Shown here piece by piece: positions 37,934-47,026 of a stretch of 64,000 bases of DNA. The DNA is from Phycisphaeraceae bacterium (GTDB lineage Bacteria; Planctomycetota; Phycisphaerae; Phycisphaerales; UBA1924). Where the stretch lies: the NCBI GenBank assembly GCA_019636535.1, contig JAHBXK010000001.1, positions 124,001 through 188,000 on the forward strand. The letters are read 5' to 3'. How positions within the stretch are numbered: position 1 is the first letter of the stretch; each line of letters starts with the position of its first letter. The position numbers were made by a program, and so were the translations under genes. The notes under the pieces are model-generated. The model was not told where the DNA came from, made no database searches, and saw nothing but the letters and a program-made list of their open reading frames with translations.

Positions 37934-38967
37934 CAGCGCGGCCCTCCCGCACCACCGCCGCCCTGCCCACCGCGCGGCGCTCCTCCCCCCCCACCACCCC
38001 CTCCAACTCCACCACCACCGCCCCCACCCGTCCCCGGCACACCCCCACCGCCCCCACCCTGCCCTGCCCCGCCGCCACCTCCGCCGGGCCTTCCTCCGCC
38101 GCCTTGACCGCCACCACCTCCACCAGCGCCGCCGGTGCGACCACCGCCCGTGCCGCCGCCGCCGGCACCCGATCCGGTTGCGGGCGTTGTGCCGCCCGTT
38201 CCGCCTTCACCACCAGTCCCAGCGGGCGCGGCTTCTTCGGTCGGCTCTTCAGCATCGACCACCGACCCGCCGGTCAGCGGCACGCGATCGATCGCCACAG
38301 TCCGCCGGTACGTCCGCGTCGATCGCTCGCGATCGTCGCGTGCTGTCACCGTGATGCGGATCAGGTGCGGCAGACCGTCGAAGTCCGAGTCCCACTCGTC
38401 GTACCACGACTGCGCATCGCCCGCCTCGATCGAGAGTGCCACGACCCCCGGCACGAAGGGCGTCGCGATCCCGCCCCCTTCCTGCACGTCGTCCGGTGTG
38501 GAATCGACCCGTCGCCACAGCACGGGCTCCTTCTCCGATTCGCTCTGCGACCCGGACATCGCGTCGCCTTCGTGCACAAGGCGGTACTGCACCTCGGCAA
38601 AGTCGGCCTCGGCCTGCAACAGCGCTACGGGCGTTGGACGCGAGAGCGTGGTGAGCAGAAGCAGTTCATCGCTGGGTGCGCCGTTGCGCTCGCCGTTCAC
38701 GATCTGCAAGCGCGTGAAGTACGGGTCGTGATCGCGCACAACGCCGAGCACGTCGGTGGCGATGCGGTCCGCAGCGCGCTGCGCACGATCGAAGGACTCA
38801 GACCTCGCCCGCGCACCATCGCGAGACCTGGCCATGTTCGACAGCGAGAGCGCCGTTGCGCCTGCGGCCACCGCGCCGATCGCCAGGGCCACGATCATTT
38901 CGACCAGCGTGAACCCACGTCGGGCACGCCGCGTCGCACGGACTGTCCGCACGCCCGCCGAAGGCAT
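37933..38967 (-). CDS. gspJ: GspJ-like minor pseudopilin with Gly-rich tail
   Basis: Pseudopilin of 344 aa. The leader RRGFTLVEMIVALAIGA has cleavage G/F and Glu at +5. The globular part (about residues 40-230) has the beta-rich GspJ-like region ending in DGLPHLIRITVTARDD. The last 100 residues are almost only Gly with Ala, Thr, Arg and Pro, not usual for GspJ. The tail DNA at 37938-38165 is CCACC/GCC-repeat-like. The gene overlaps gspI and gspK by one base each (TGATG). Confidence 0.82.
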   Translation of the reverse strand: MPSAGVRTVRATRRARRGFTLVEMIVALAIGAVAAGATALSLSNMARSRDGARARSESFDRAQRAADRIATDVLGVVRDHDPYFTRLQIVNGERNGAPSDELLLLTTLSRPTPVALLQAEADFAEVQYRLVHEGDAMSGSQSESEKEPVLWRRVDSTPDDVQEGGGIATPFVPGVVALSIEAGDAQSWYDEWDSDFDGLPHLIRITVTARDDRERSTRTYRRTVAIDRVPLTGGSVVDAEEPTEEAAPAGTGGEGGTGGTTPATGSGAGGGGTGGGRTGGAGGGGGGQGGGGRPGGGGGGAGQGGGGGGVPGTGGGGGGGVGGGGGGGGAPRGGQGGGGAGGPR

Positions 38968-39428
38968 CAGAAGCCCCCCCTCTGCACGGGCGAGAGCGGC
39001 CGACGGTCGGGGTCGATCTCCGCCTCGATCCCCAGGTCGCGCACCGCCATCAGCGTGCGCACGGTCAGGCTGCGCGGGTCATCCTCACCGTCCGAAGTTG
39101 CGCCCGCAGGACCCCACGAGATCGTGACACGCACGTCGTACGGCTCGGCCACGCTGCGGCCGCCCGAGAAATCGATGCGAAACCTGTACGACTCGAAGGG
39201 CTCATCGCACACACCCTCAACGGGATACCGGCGCGAATAGTCGTCCGGCCCGCGCGCGAGCACCAGGTTCAGTTGCTCATCGGCCAGCGCTGCGGCGATG
39301 GCGAGCGTCTCGCCCTGCTGCGCTGAGGCGATCGATCGACCCGAGAGCGAGACGACCGCCGCCAACCCCACGCCCAGGATCATCACCCCGATGATCACGT
39401 CCACGAGTGCGAATCCGCGCTTCACCAT
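38967..39428 (-). CDS. gspI: GspI-like minor pseudopilin
   Basis: A 153-aa pseudopilin. The N-terminus MVKRGFALVDVIIGVMILG gives a short leader, cleavage after G5 and a hydrophobic helix. The residue at +5 after cleavage is Asp where nearly all pseudopilins except GspK have Glu. The length and the beta-sheet C-terminal part fit GspI. It overlaps the GspH-like gene by 7 bp and gspJ by 1 bp. Confidence 0.75.
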   Translation of the reverse strand: MVKRGFALVDVIIGVMILGVGLAAVVSLSGRSIASAQQGETLAIAAALADEQLNLVLARGPDDYSRRYPVEGVCDEPFESYRFRIDFSGGRSVAEPYDVRVTISWGPAGATSDGEDDPRSLTVRTLMAVRDLGIEAEIDPDRRPLSPVQRGGF

Positions 39429-40072
39429 GGCAGGTCAGCCCCTCCCTGGCCGTCGAGGTTCACCGATCCCGGCTCGGTCGGCACGATCGAGCGCGTCCCT
39501 TCGGGCATCTGTCGCAGCCGCACGCGCCACGACTCGGGGTCCATGTCCACCTGCCAGACCGACGGCACGCTCGACCCCGCGAGCAGCAGACTCAGCCGCG
39601 GCGGCGCCGATGCGCTCGATAGTTCGATCCGCCAGTTTCCCTCCGCACGCACGTCCAGCGGCGAGTCGTCGGCCAGCGCCTGTCGAACCTCCAACCGCGA
39701 CAGCGTGACCGACGGCGAGAGCCGCTGCGGACGCCACGCACCCCCGCGCTCCGCGCTCTCTCGCTCGACGATCTGCAGCAGCCGGCGCTCGCCGATCTGT
39801 TCGATCGCGATCGGCCGTCCGCCCTCGATCCCCGGCCGTGCAAGTTGTGAAGCGGCCTGCGCAACCAGCGCCCGCACCTGGTCGGCCTCGATCTGGGCCT
39901 GACGCTCGGCGTTGCCGATGAACCGCGGCAGGGCAACGCTCGCCGCGATCGCCAAGATGATCAGGACCGCGATCAGTTCGACCAGCGTGAACCCCCGCGC
40001 GCCGGCAGCGCGTGAGGACTTTGCCCTCCCGCGGGAAGGGGACGGGGTGTGGGTTCCGCTTCGCATGCGCAT
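39422..40072 (-). CDS. gspH: GspH-like minor pseudopilin
   Basis: A 216-aa pseudopilin with a 26-residue basic leader ending AGARG, followed by FTLVELIAVLIILAIAASVALP with Glu at +5. The C-terminal part is beta-rich as in GspH (WRIELSS, WRVRLRQMPEG). It lies between gspG and gspI, the usual gene order. The leader is longer than typical; a start at the internal Met-3 makes little difference. Confidence 0.75.
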   Translation of the reverse strand: MRMRSGTHTPSPSRGRAKSSRAAGARGFTLVELIAVLIILAIAASVALPRFIGNAERQAQIEADQVRALVAQAASQLARPGIEGGRPIAIEQIGERRLLQIVERESAERGGAWRPQRLSPSVTLSRLEVRQALADDSPLDVRAEGNWRIELSSASAPPRLSLLLAGSSVPSVWQVDMDPESWRVRLRQMPEGTRSIVPTEPGSVNLDGQGGADLPW

Positions 40073-40130
40073 CGCCGCTCGCCCGATCTGTTAGAACTCG
40101 TCCCGTGTGGTCAGCCTTGGCGACTTTCCC

Positions 40131-40607
40131 TTACGGCTTCACGATGTCGGCGTTCTCATCGGTCCCGCCGGGCGTTCCATCGGCCCCGTAGGAAACGATG
40201 TCGAAGTCGACGTTCCGGACGCCCGGCACAACCAAGATGAACTTTCGACCCCAGGGATCGATCAAGGCGTCGGCGTTCTCGACGTACGGCCCCTTCCAGC
40301 CCGTCGCTTCGCCGGGCCGCTCCCAGAGCGCATCGATCGTCACGCTGTCGGGCACTCGCGACCAGCCGGCGTCGGCCATCATGCCGCGGAACGCCGTCGC
40401 CAGGTTCGCCGCGCTCGAGGTCGCCACCGACTGCTTGCTGTCGCCCACGCGGCTGAGCAGACGGGGCACCGCCACCGTCGCCACGATCGCCAGGATCAGA
40501 ATGACCACGATCAACTCGACGAGCGTGAAGGCCCGCCGGGCGACCGCACGCTCTCGCACCGACGCTCGACCCCGATCATCGGCCCGGCTGATTCTGTTGC
40601 TCCGCAT
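40131..40607 (-). CDS. gspG: GspG-like major pseudopilin
   Basis: The main pseudopilus subunit, 158 aa. It has AFTLVELIVVILILAIVATVAVPRLL and, near the end, WKGPYVENADALIDPWGRKF, SYGADGTPGGTDENADIV, the conserved C-terminal calcium-binding region of GspG. Residue -1 before Phe is Ala where the peptidase normally needs Gly. Glu at +5 is present. The ATG at 40607 gives a 25-residue basic leader. The prepilin peptidase gene is not in the window. Confidence 0.85.
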   Translation of the reverse strand: MRSNRISRADDRGRASVRERAVARRAFTLVELIVVILILAIVATVAVPRLLSRVGDSKQSVATSSAANLATAFRGMMADAGWSRVPDSVTIDALWERPGEATGWKGPYVENADALIDPWGRKFILVVPGVRNVDFDIVSYGADGTPGGTDENADIVKP

Positions 40608-40655
40608 GTCTCGAACTCCCTTTCGCTTTCGCTCGTCCCCGCCCGCTCGGGCCGA

Positions 40656-41996
40656 TCAGCCGATCTGCCGTTGAACCTCCAGGAGCGCCATCAGCACGGC
40701 CAGCACCACAAACCCCACCACCACCGCCGCCATCACCACCAGCACCGGCGGCACGAGCGTCGTCACCACCTTCAGGCTGTTCTCGCTGCGCTCTTCGAAC
40801 ACCCCCGCCGCTCGTTCCATCATTTCCCCCAGCCGCCCGCTGCGCTCGCCGATCCCCACGATCTGCGTCAGCATGGGCGGGAACAAGCCCGTCCGCTCGA
40901 GCGGCTCGGCGATGGTCTTGCCGCTCTGCACACCCTCGGCCACCTCCGCCACCGCCTCGCGCATCGCGCGGTTGCCCAGCGTGTTCATCGCCCCACGAAG
41001 CGAAGCCAACACCGGCAGCCCCGAGCCCACAAGCGTCCCCATCGTCCGCGAGAACCTCGCCACCGCGATGTCGTTCGCCAGCCGGCCGATCGCCGGCATC
41101 CGCAAGATCGCCCGGTCGATCGACAGCCGCGTCTGCGGCTGCGCGTACATCTGTCGGGCCACCACGACCAGCACCGCCAGCCCGGCGACGATGAACAGCC
41201 AGTTCGCTCCGAAGAACTCCGTCACCCCCATCACCACCCGCGTCGGCCACGGCAACTGCGCGAAACTCACGCGCCCCGCCAGCGGCGCAAGCAACTTCGG
41301 CACCACCACCGTCACCACCACCACCACCGCCGCCGCGATCAACACCGCCAGGATCGCCGGGTAGAGCATCCCCATCGCCAAGTTCCGCCGCAGTTTCAGG
41401 TCGCGGTCGAGCAACGTCGACGCCTGCGCCAGCACCTCGTTCAGCCTGCCGGTCTGCTCCCCCGCGCGAATCAGCCCGACGAGCAACTCGCCGAACGGTG
41501 AGCCCCAACTCTCGGCCGCGTCGGCGAACGTCCGCCCGTGCTCGACCTCGTTGATCAGGTGGCCCAGCATCGAGCGCATCGACTCTCGCCGCGTCTGTTG
41601 CTGGATCGTCCGGAGCGCCTGCAGCAGCGTCAGGCCCGCGCCGAGCGCGGTGGTCAGGTCCGCCAGCATCGCCGAGAGTTCCGCCTTGCCCACGCGCGGC
41701 TTGCCACCGGACCCCCTCCCCCCAAGCCCCCCACTCCCCCATCCACCCAACTTCCTTCCCGGGCTGATCTCCCCGGCCATCTCCCCGACGGCAACCTGAC
41801 CTTTGGACAGCACGTCGCTTGCGCCGCGCGCTCCGCGCCGACGCTCGACCACCTCGACCATCCGAACCGGCGTAATGCCCCGCTCGCGCAGCGTGCGGAT
41901 CGCCGTCGCACGGTCCGGCGCTTCCACCACCGCGGAGCCGCCGGCTCCGTTGCGAGAACCGAGTTGTTCGTACTCGTACAACGCCATCTCGATCAC
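40656..41996 (-). CDS. gspF: Type II secretion inner-membrane platform protein
   Basis: A 446-aa GspF. It carries two GspF domains with membrane segments (AVLIAAAVVVVVTVVVPKLL; FIVAGLAVLVVVA; VLVVMAAVVVGFVVLAVLMAL). Family blocks include MLADLTTALGAGLTLLQALR, RAGEQTGRLNEVLAQ and FSRTMGTLVGSGLPVLASL. It anchors the pseudopilus machinery to the ATPase. A Gly-rich insert (GGWGSGGLGGRGSGG) separates the N-terminal cytoplasmic part from domain 1. The 48-bp gap to gspG suggests the same message. Confidence 0.9.
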   Translation of the reverse strand: MIEMALYEYEQLGSRNGAGGSAVVEAPDRATAIRTLRERGITPVRMVEVVERRRGARGASDVLSKGQVAVGEMAGEISPGRKLGGWGSGGLGGRGSGGKPRVGKAELSAMLADLTTALGAGLTLLQALRTIQQQTRRESMRSMLGHLINEVEHGRTFADAAESWGSPFGELLVGLIRAGEQTGRLNEVLAQASTLLDRDLKLRRNLAMGMLYPAILAVLIAAAVVVVVTVVVPKLLAPLAGRVSFAQLPWPTRVVMGVTEFFGANWLFIVAGLAVLVVVARQMYAQPQTRLSIDRAILRMPAIGRLANDIAVARFSRTMGTLVGSGLPVLASLRGAMNTLGNRAMREAVAEVAEGVQSGKTIAEPLERTGLFPPMLTQIVGIGERSGRLGEMMERAAGVFEERSENSLKVVTTLVPPVLVVMAAVVVGFVVLAVLMALLEVQRQIG

Positions 41997-42145
41997 TCAC
42001 ACGCCGTCGTCACCAACCCCCGGATATCACGCGCCCGAAGGCACCGGTTCCGGTCGCTCCCGCCCCGCCTCACCCGCATCGCACATACAGAACCGCCGTC
42101 TCTCAGCATCTGATGAGTGCCCGAGGGCCTCTCCGCCCGCGTTGA

Positions 42146-43813
42146 TCACAGATCCTCCGCGTCCTGTGTCGCCCTGAACACCTCTTCCAGCGTCGTCATC
42201 CCCTCCGCCGCCTTCATCACACCGTCCATCCGCATCGAGATGTGTCCGGGCCCCACCGCCGCGAGCAACTCGCGCGAACTCGTCCGTCCCTCGGTGATCG
42301 CCGCCCTCACCGGCCCCGTCACGTTCACGATCTCGAAGTACCCGATCCGGCTCTTGAGCCCCGAGTTCGAGCACTTCTCGCACCCCTCACCCACCCACTC
42401 CATCCCGTCGGCGAACATCGCACGCTCGGCAGCACTCAGCCGGTGCTTGAGCGTCTCTTCCAGCGGCCGCTTCACCCGGCACCCCGGACAGACGCGACGC
42501 CCGAGCCGCTGCGCCATGATCCCCTCGAGCACGCTCGCGACCAGGAACGGCTCGACGTCCATGTCCAGCAGTCGGCCCACCGCGCTCACGGCGTCGTTGG
42601 TGTGAAGCGTCGAGAAGATCAGGTGCCCCGTCAGCGCTGCACGCACCGCGATGTCCGCAGTCTCGCCGTCGCGGATCTCGCCGACCATGATCACGTCCGG
42701 GTCCTGCCGCAGAATGCTCCGCAACCCGCCCGCGAAGGTCAGCCCGCGGTCGGGGTTCACGGGGATCTGGTTCACCCCGGCCAACTCGTACTCGACCGGA
42801 TCCTCGATCGTGATGATCTTCAAACTCGGATCGTACAACTTGGTCAGCGCCGCGTAGAGCGTCGTCGTCTTGCCGCTCCCCGTTGGGCCTGTCACCAGCA
42901 CCATCCCGTGCGGCAGGTCGATGAACTTCTCGATCGTCCGCCGATCCGCCTCCCGCAGCCCCACTGACTCCAGGCTCAGGTTCATCGCCTCCTTGTCCAG
43001 GATGCGCATCACCACGCTCTCGCCGTAGATCGTCGGCACCGTGCTCACGCGGATGTCGACCTTCCGCCCCTCGAACCGGAGCGTGATGTGGCCGTCCTGC
43101 GGCACGTACCGCTCGGCGATGTTCATCCCCGCCATGATCTTGATTCGGCTCGTGATCGCCGCCTGCAGGTGCTTCGGCGGGCTGGTCTGCGGCCGGAGCG
43201 AGCCGTCGATGCGGTACTTCACGCTCAGCGAACGCTCGAACGGTTCAACGTGGATGTCGCTCGCCCGCTCTCGCACCGCTTCGAGGATGATCAGGTTGAC
43301 CAGGTTGATCAGCGTCGGCTGCTCGGCCATCCGCTGCACGTCGTCCGCGTCGACCGCCTCCAAGTTCGCGAGCCGGTCTTCCTCCGCATCCTCGCCTGTT
43401 CCGCCGCCCAGCCGCGCAGCCATCTGCGCTGCGGTGGCGCCGAAGGCGCTCCGCAGCATCAGGTCGAACACCGTCGGCAGCACCGCCACGCGCTCGACCG
43501 CCGTCCCCGTCAACACCGAAATCTCGTCGGCCGCACCCAGATCCGATCCGTCGACCATCGCCACGCGCAGCACGCCGCCCTCAGCGCCCTGCGCCGGGCC
43601 GGCACTGCCCACGAACGCGAACGGCACGGCACGCAACCGCACCGCCGTCTCCGCGTTGATCAGGTTCGCCGCACGCTCGTCGATCGCAGGTGGCCGTGTC
43701 AGCACGTCGCCCGCGTTCTCCTCCCCCGCGCGTCCAGTCTGCGTACGCGCGGCACCATTCCCTTTCCCCAAGGGATCGATCGCGCTCGGCATGCTCGTCG
43801 GGGCCGTGCTCAT
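42146..43813 (-). CDS. gspE: Type II secretion assembly ATPase
   Basis: The 555-aa hexameric ATPase that drives pseudopilus assembly at the inner face of the membrane. GPTGSGKTTTLYAAL is Walker A; SDIHVEPF, an Asp box with EDPVEYEL, Walker B DPDVIMVGEIRDGETADIA and the His box HLIFSTLHTNDA follow in order. The tetracysteine zinc site (CPGC...CEKC) is present near residues 470-505. The N-terminal 150 residues are divergent and include Ala/Gly-rich linker. It is the first gene of the secretion operon (E to D order). Confidence 0.93.
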   Translation of the reverse strand: MSTAPTSMPSAIDPLGKGNGAARTQTGRAGEENAGDVLTRPPAIDERAANLINAETAVRLRAVPFAFVGSAGPAQGAEGGVLRVAMVDGSDLGAADEISVLTGTAVERVAVLPTVFDLMLRSAFGATAAQMAARLGGGTGEDAEEDRLANLEAVDADDVQRMAEQPTLINLVNLIILEAVRERASDIHVEPFERSLSVKYRIDGSLRPQTSPPKHLQAAITSRIKIMAGMNIAERYVPQDGHITLRFEGRKVDIRVSTVPTIYGESVVMRILDKEAMNLSLESVGLREADRRTIEKFIDLPHGMVLVTGPTGSGKTTTLYAALTKLYDPSLKIITIEDPVEYELAGVNQIPVNPDRGLTFAGGLRSILRQDPDVIMVGEIRDGETADIAVRAALTGHLIFSTLHTNDAVSAVGRLLDMDVEPFLVASVLEGIMAQRLGRRVCPGCRVKRPLEETLKHRLSAAERAMFADGMEWVGEGCEKCSNSGLKSRIGYFEIVNVTGPVRAAITEGRTSSRELLAAVGPGHISMRMDGVMKAAEGMTTLEEVFRATQDAEDL

Positions 43814-43895
43814 TCCGTGTCTACGTCCGCGCCCCCGTCAGGATCGTCCTTCTCCGGACTCCCCCGCGCGGATTCTACGACCAAACATCGAACAA

Positions 43896-43924
43896 CCGCC
43901 GATCATCCCTTGAATGACCGGCGG
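43896..43924. terminator. Intergenic hairpin between 43990 gene and gspE
   Basis: CCGCCGATCAT and ATGACCGGCGG pair as an 11-bp stem with one mismatch and a 7-nt loop. It lies past the stop codon of the helical protein gene and before gspE. There is no clear T-run on the minus side, so it may be a weak terminator or mRNA stabiliser. Confidence 0.35.
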
Positions 43925-43989
43925 CTCACCACGCATAACGACCGACGACGCGGCCCATTGCCGCTCCGTCAGATCCGCCCAGCATCCGT

Positions 43990-45435
43990 TCACTCGTCCG
44001 GCGCAGCCGGGGCCGTGATCACGCGGCGGATGACGGTCCCGCCGCCTGCCCCCCCGTCGAACTCGATCGATTCGACCTCGACGTGCACGCCCTCACCACC
44101 GATCGGCAGCGCGATCATCGCGTCCCCCATCTCCCCACCGCCTCCCATGAACATCGCGCGCTGCTGCGGGGGCTGGGGGAGTCTCTCGGTCTGTTCGGGG
44201 GTGAGCACTTCTCGCAAGCCCGCGAGCGCTGTCCGATCGGACTGCCGGCGTGCCTGCCGCGCTGCGCGCGTCGGGCGGACGGCCCCGCCGGCGCCGCCAC
44301 CCTCGGCCCGGGCGATCAACTCGGGCACGAATTCCATCATCGGGTCGCCGCCGCCGTTCTTCTCCTCCTCGGCGATCGCCGCGGCCCAACGCTCGTTGAG
44401 CGTCGCCGCCTCGGCCTCGTAGCTCTTCAGCAGCCGCTCCACCTGTTCGCGCTGCGCCGGCGTCAGATCGTCCATCTTCACCGCCGCTTCGAGCGCACGC
44501 TGCGTGTGGCTCGTCGCGTACACGCGCGGATACATCCGCGACCTCACGATCGCCGCGAACTCGCCCCGGCGCGCCTCCGGCAGCGCATCCTCAACGATCC
44601 GCGCATACCGGATGTTCACGTCACGCACCGGCACTCCGATCTCGCGCAGTCGGCGGCTCATCTCCCGAATCGCCTGTTCGTCCAGCACCGCCGGCTTGCC
44701 GTCCGTCCTTCGCAGCGGCGTCTCCACCACCTCCCGCTCGCGCTCACGCGCACGCAGCGCGGTGTCCAGTTCCACATCGTACTGCGCCAGCGCCTGCACC
44801 AGCCCGCTCTCTAGCGGCCCGGACAGGTTCAGGTCGTCCACGCACCGCTCGATGTCCACGCTCTCCCCCGACAACGTTGCACGCGGCAGCAACTCACGCC
44901 TCCGCACGAAGCGCTCGAAGCCTTCCCACCGATCCTGCTGTTCCGTCGGCAAGAGCAGGCGCAGATCGTCGGTCAACTGCACACGCAGCCGCTCTCGCTC
45001 CGCCGCCGCCCCCTTCATGATCTCGCCCAGTCTTGGCGCAGCCGCCATCACGTCCTCGATGTCCGCCATGTCGCCGCGTGCAGCCGCCATCGCTTCTCGC
45101 GCTGAACGAGACACCTCCTGCCGATCGGTGTGGTACGCCTCCAGCAGCATCTCCGCCGCCCGGCGTTGATCGGTGTTCAGCGCCAGCAGGTCGGCGATCT
45201 TCGGCAGGTCCGCCTTGGTCAGCACCAATCCCCGCTCGCCGCCCACGATCTCTCCCAAGCCGCCTCCCAACCCACTCATGCCGCTCATCATCTCGCCGGG
45301 CCCACCGCTGATCACACGCACCTGCGGCTGTCCCGACGCGGTCAGCGCTGCGCCCAGCACAACGACAGCGCTCGCCACCAGCCCCCTCAGACCGCGAGCC
45401 CTTTGATTCGCTGCTCGTTCACACTGTGCGTTCAC
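43990..45435 (-). CDS. Secreted alpha-helical protein, relative of the 45623 protein
   Basis: A 481-aa predicted exported protein. The N-terminus has a hydrophobic stretch (LVASAVVVLGAALTASG) and cleavage near SGQPQ. The rest is helical and charged, with coiled-coil-like segments. Shared blocks with its neighbour are VRDVNIRYARIVEDALPEARR, TQRALEAAVKMDDLTPAQRE and LREVLTPEQTERLP. The LTPAQR element recalls LTxxQ (Spy/CpxP-like) proteins, but the length is far greater. GTG 45435 has GAGGAG seven bases upstream. It lies just upstream of gspE; function unknown. Confidence 0.68.
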   Translation of the reverse strand: MNAQCERAANQRARGLRGLVASAVVVLGAALTASGQPQVRVISGGPGEMMSGMSGLGGGLGEIVGGERGLVLTKADLPKIADLLALNTDQRRAAEMLLEAYHTDRQEVSRSAREAMAAARGDMADIEDVMAAAPRLGEIMKGAAAERERLRVQLTDDLRLLLPTEQQDRWEGFERFVRRRELLPRATLSGESVDIERCVDDLNLSGPLESGLVQALAQYDVELDTALRAREREREVVETPLRRTDGKPAVLDEQAIREMSRRLREIGVPVRDVNIRYARIVEDALPEARRGEFAAIVRSRMYPRVYATSHTQRALEAAVKMDDLTPAQREQVERLLKSYEAEAATLNERWAAAIAEEEKNGGGDPMMEFVPELIARAEGGGAGGAVRPTRAARQARRQSDRTALAGLREVLTPEQTERLPQPPQQRAMFMGGGGEMGDAMIALPIGGEGVHVEVESIEFDGGAGGGTVIRRVITAPAAPDE

Positions 45436-45518
45436 GGTTCGCTCCTCTTCACGCTGATCAACCCGGCCCGCCCGTGCGATCGCGCACTCGACACACGACA
45501 GCGGGGCACATCGCAAGT

Positions 45519-45558
45519 AAATCGCCCCGGCAGGCACGATGATGCGCTCGCCGGGGCG
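45519..45558 (-). terminator. Probable terminator between the two helical-protein genes
   Basis: ATCGCCCCGGC (45519-45529) and GCCGGGGCGAT (45548-45558) are perfect 11-bp inverted repeats around an 18-nt loop. Reading the minus strand, TTTACTTG follows. It sits about 65 bp after the stop of the 45623 gene. Confidence 0.45.
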
Positions 45559-45622
45559 ATCCGTCACGATCGACAATTCTGTTCCTGTTCCACGGTGCGG
45601 ACGCCGTTCGCCTGAACCGCTT

Positions 45623-47026
45623 TCAGATCACCCGGTCCGCGGGTTGCTCGCCCTGCTGCGGCCGGCCGCGCCGACGCTGCTGCGGCCGATCACCTTCATC
45701 GCCTCCGCCACGACCTCCGCGCTGCGCGCCCCCCTCGCCGCGACCCACGCCCTGACCACCACCGCCGCCACCATCGCGGCGCGAAGGCAGCATCTCGATC
45801 TGCTCGGGCGTCAGCAGCGCACGGACCTTGTCGACAACCGTGTCGTCCAGTTCGCGCCGCTCGCGGCGAAGATCACCCATCGGACCCTCGTTGGCCATCC
45901 GGAACCAGCCGCCCTGCCGCATCTGAGCAAGATCGAAAGTCGCCTCCTGCTCCTCGATCGCCCGCTCCATCCGGGCATTGATCGTCGCCGCGTCGCGCGT
46001 GTACTGCTCGCGAGCGGCCGCGATCGCCGTCCGCTGGCTCTCGGTCAGCCCCTCGATGTCAACGGCCGCTTCCAGCACGCGCTGGCCGTACGACCGCGGT
46101 CCGTACACCATCGGGAAACTCTCCCGCTTCACGGCGCTCACGAACGACTCCCGCTGCTCCTCGGGCAGCATCTGCTCGACCTGACGCGAGAACCGACGGT
46201 TCACGTCACGGACGCGCCCGCCCGCCGTGCGCCCGCGCTCCACCAATTGCTGCAGCGACGCCTCGTCGCCACCGCCGGTGAAAAACTCCCGCATGCGGCC
46301 CTGCGCCTCGATGTAGATCACGTCGCGCGCCACCAGCTCGCGGTCCAGTTCCTCCTGGTACTGATCCAGCACGGGCTCCAGCGCCCGACGCTGATCGTCG
46401 CTCAGGTCGAGCGTCTCGGTCAGCCGGACAACGTCCACGCGCTCGCCGCTCAAGACGCCCATCGGCATGCTCTCCTGACGACGCCGCTCGCGTTCGATCC
46501 GCGTCCATGCGTTCGCCTGCTCGGGCGTGAACACGTCCTTCAGGTCCGTGAAGAACGCCTGCTCCATCTTCGTGCGCTCGCCGGCAAACCGTTGACGCTC
46601 GGCCCCCATGTCACCCCAGATCGTCGGGTCCTGCGTCTCGCGCGCCTCATCGCGGAGAGCCTCCATGCGGTCCCGCGCCTGACGAGCCTTGGCCGCAAAG
46701 TCCGTCTGATACGCCTCAAAGAGCATCCCCACGACTTCCTGCTGCTCGGACGTCAGCGCGAGCCGCTTCGAGTAGTCGCGGATCTGGTCGCTCGTCACGC
46801 TCGGTTCGTACACCTGACCCATGCGCTGCATGAACCCGCCGCCGGGCCCGCCTCCCATCCCCGGTCCGCCGCGCTGCGGCTGACGATCCTGCATCCGACG
46901 CTCCGGCCGACGCGTCTCGCCGTCCTGCTCACCGCGCGGCTGCGCACCCGCAACCGTCGTCAGCGCCATCGCCCCGGCCAGGCAGACCGTCGCGAACCTC
47001 GAACCGTTCTTGAACCGTGCGGACAT
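45623..47026 (-). CDS. Secreted alpha-helical LTxxQ-like protein
   Basis: A 467-aa predicted exported protein. Signal segment FATVCLAGAMALTTVAGA is followed by a Gly/Arg/Gln-rich stretch. The helical body has several LTxxQ-type elements: LALTSEQQEVVGMLFEAY, LDLSDDQRRALEPVLDQY, IEGLTESQRTAIAAARE and ALLTPEQIEMLPS. These recall Spy/CpxP periplasmic chaperones, but the protein is about three times as long. It shares ordered blocks with the 43990 protein, so the two arose by duplication. The C-terminal 50 residues are Gly/Arg/Gln-rich. ATG 47026 has GGAGGT. A leader hairpin (47059-47074) is 33 bp upstream. Confidence 0.72.
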   Translation of the reverse strand: MSARFKNGSRFATVCLAGAMALTTVAGAQPRGEQDGETRRPERRMQDRQPQRGGPGMGGGPGGGFMQRMGQVYEPSVTSDQIRDYSKRLALTSEQQEVVGMLFEAYQTDFAAKARQARDRMEALRDEARETQDPTIWGDMGAERQRFAGERTKMEQAFFTDLKDVFTPEQANAWTRIERERRRQESMPMGVLSGERVDVVRLTETLDLSDDQRRALEPVLDQYQEELDRELVARDVIYIEAQGRMREFFTGGGDEASLQQLVERGRTAGGRVRDVNRRFSRQVEQMLPEEQRESFVSAVKRESFPMVYGPRSYGQRVLEAAVDIEGLTESQRTAIAAAREQYTRDAATINARMERAIEEQEATFDLAQMRQGGWFRMANEGPMGDLRRERRELDDTVVDKVRALLTPEQIEMLPSRRDGGGGGGQGVGRGEGGAQRGGRGGGDEGDRPQQRRRGRPQQGEQPADRVI

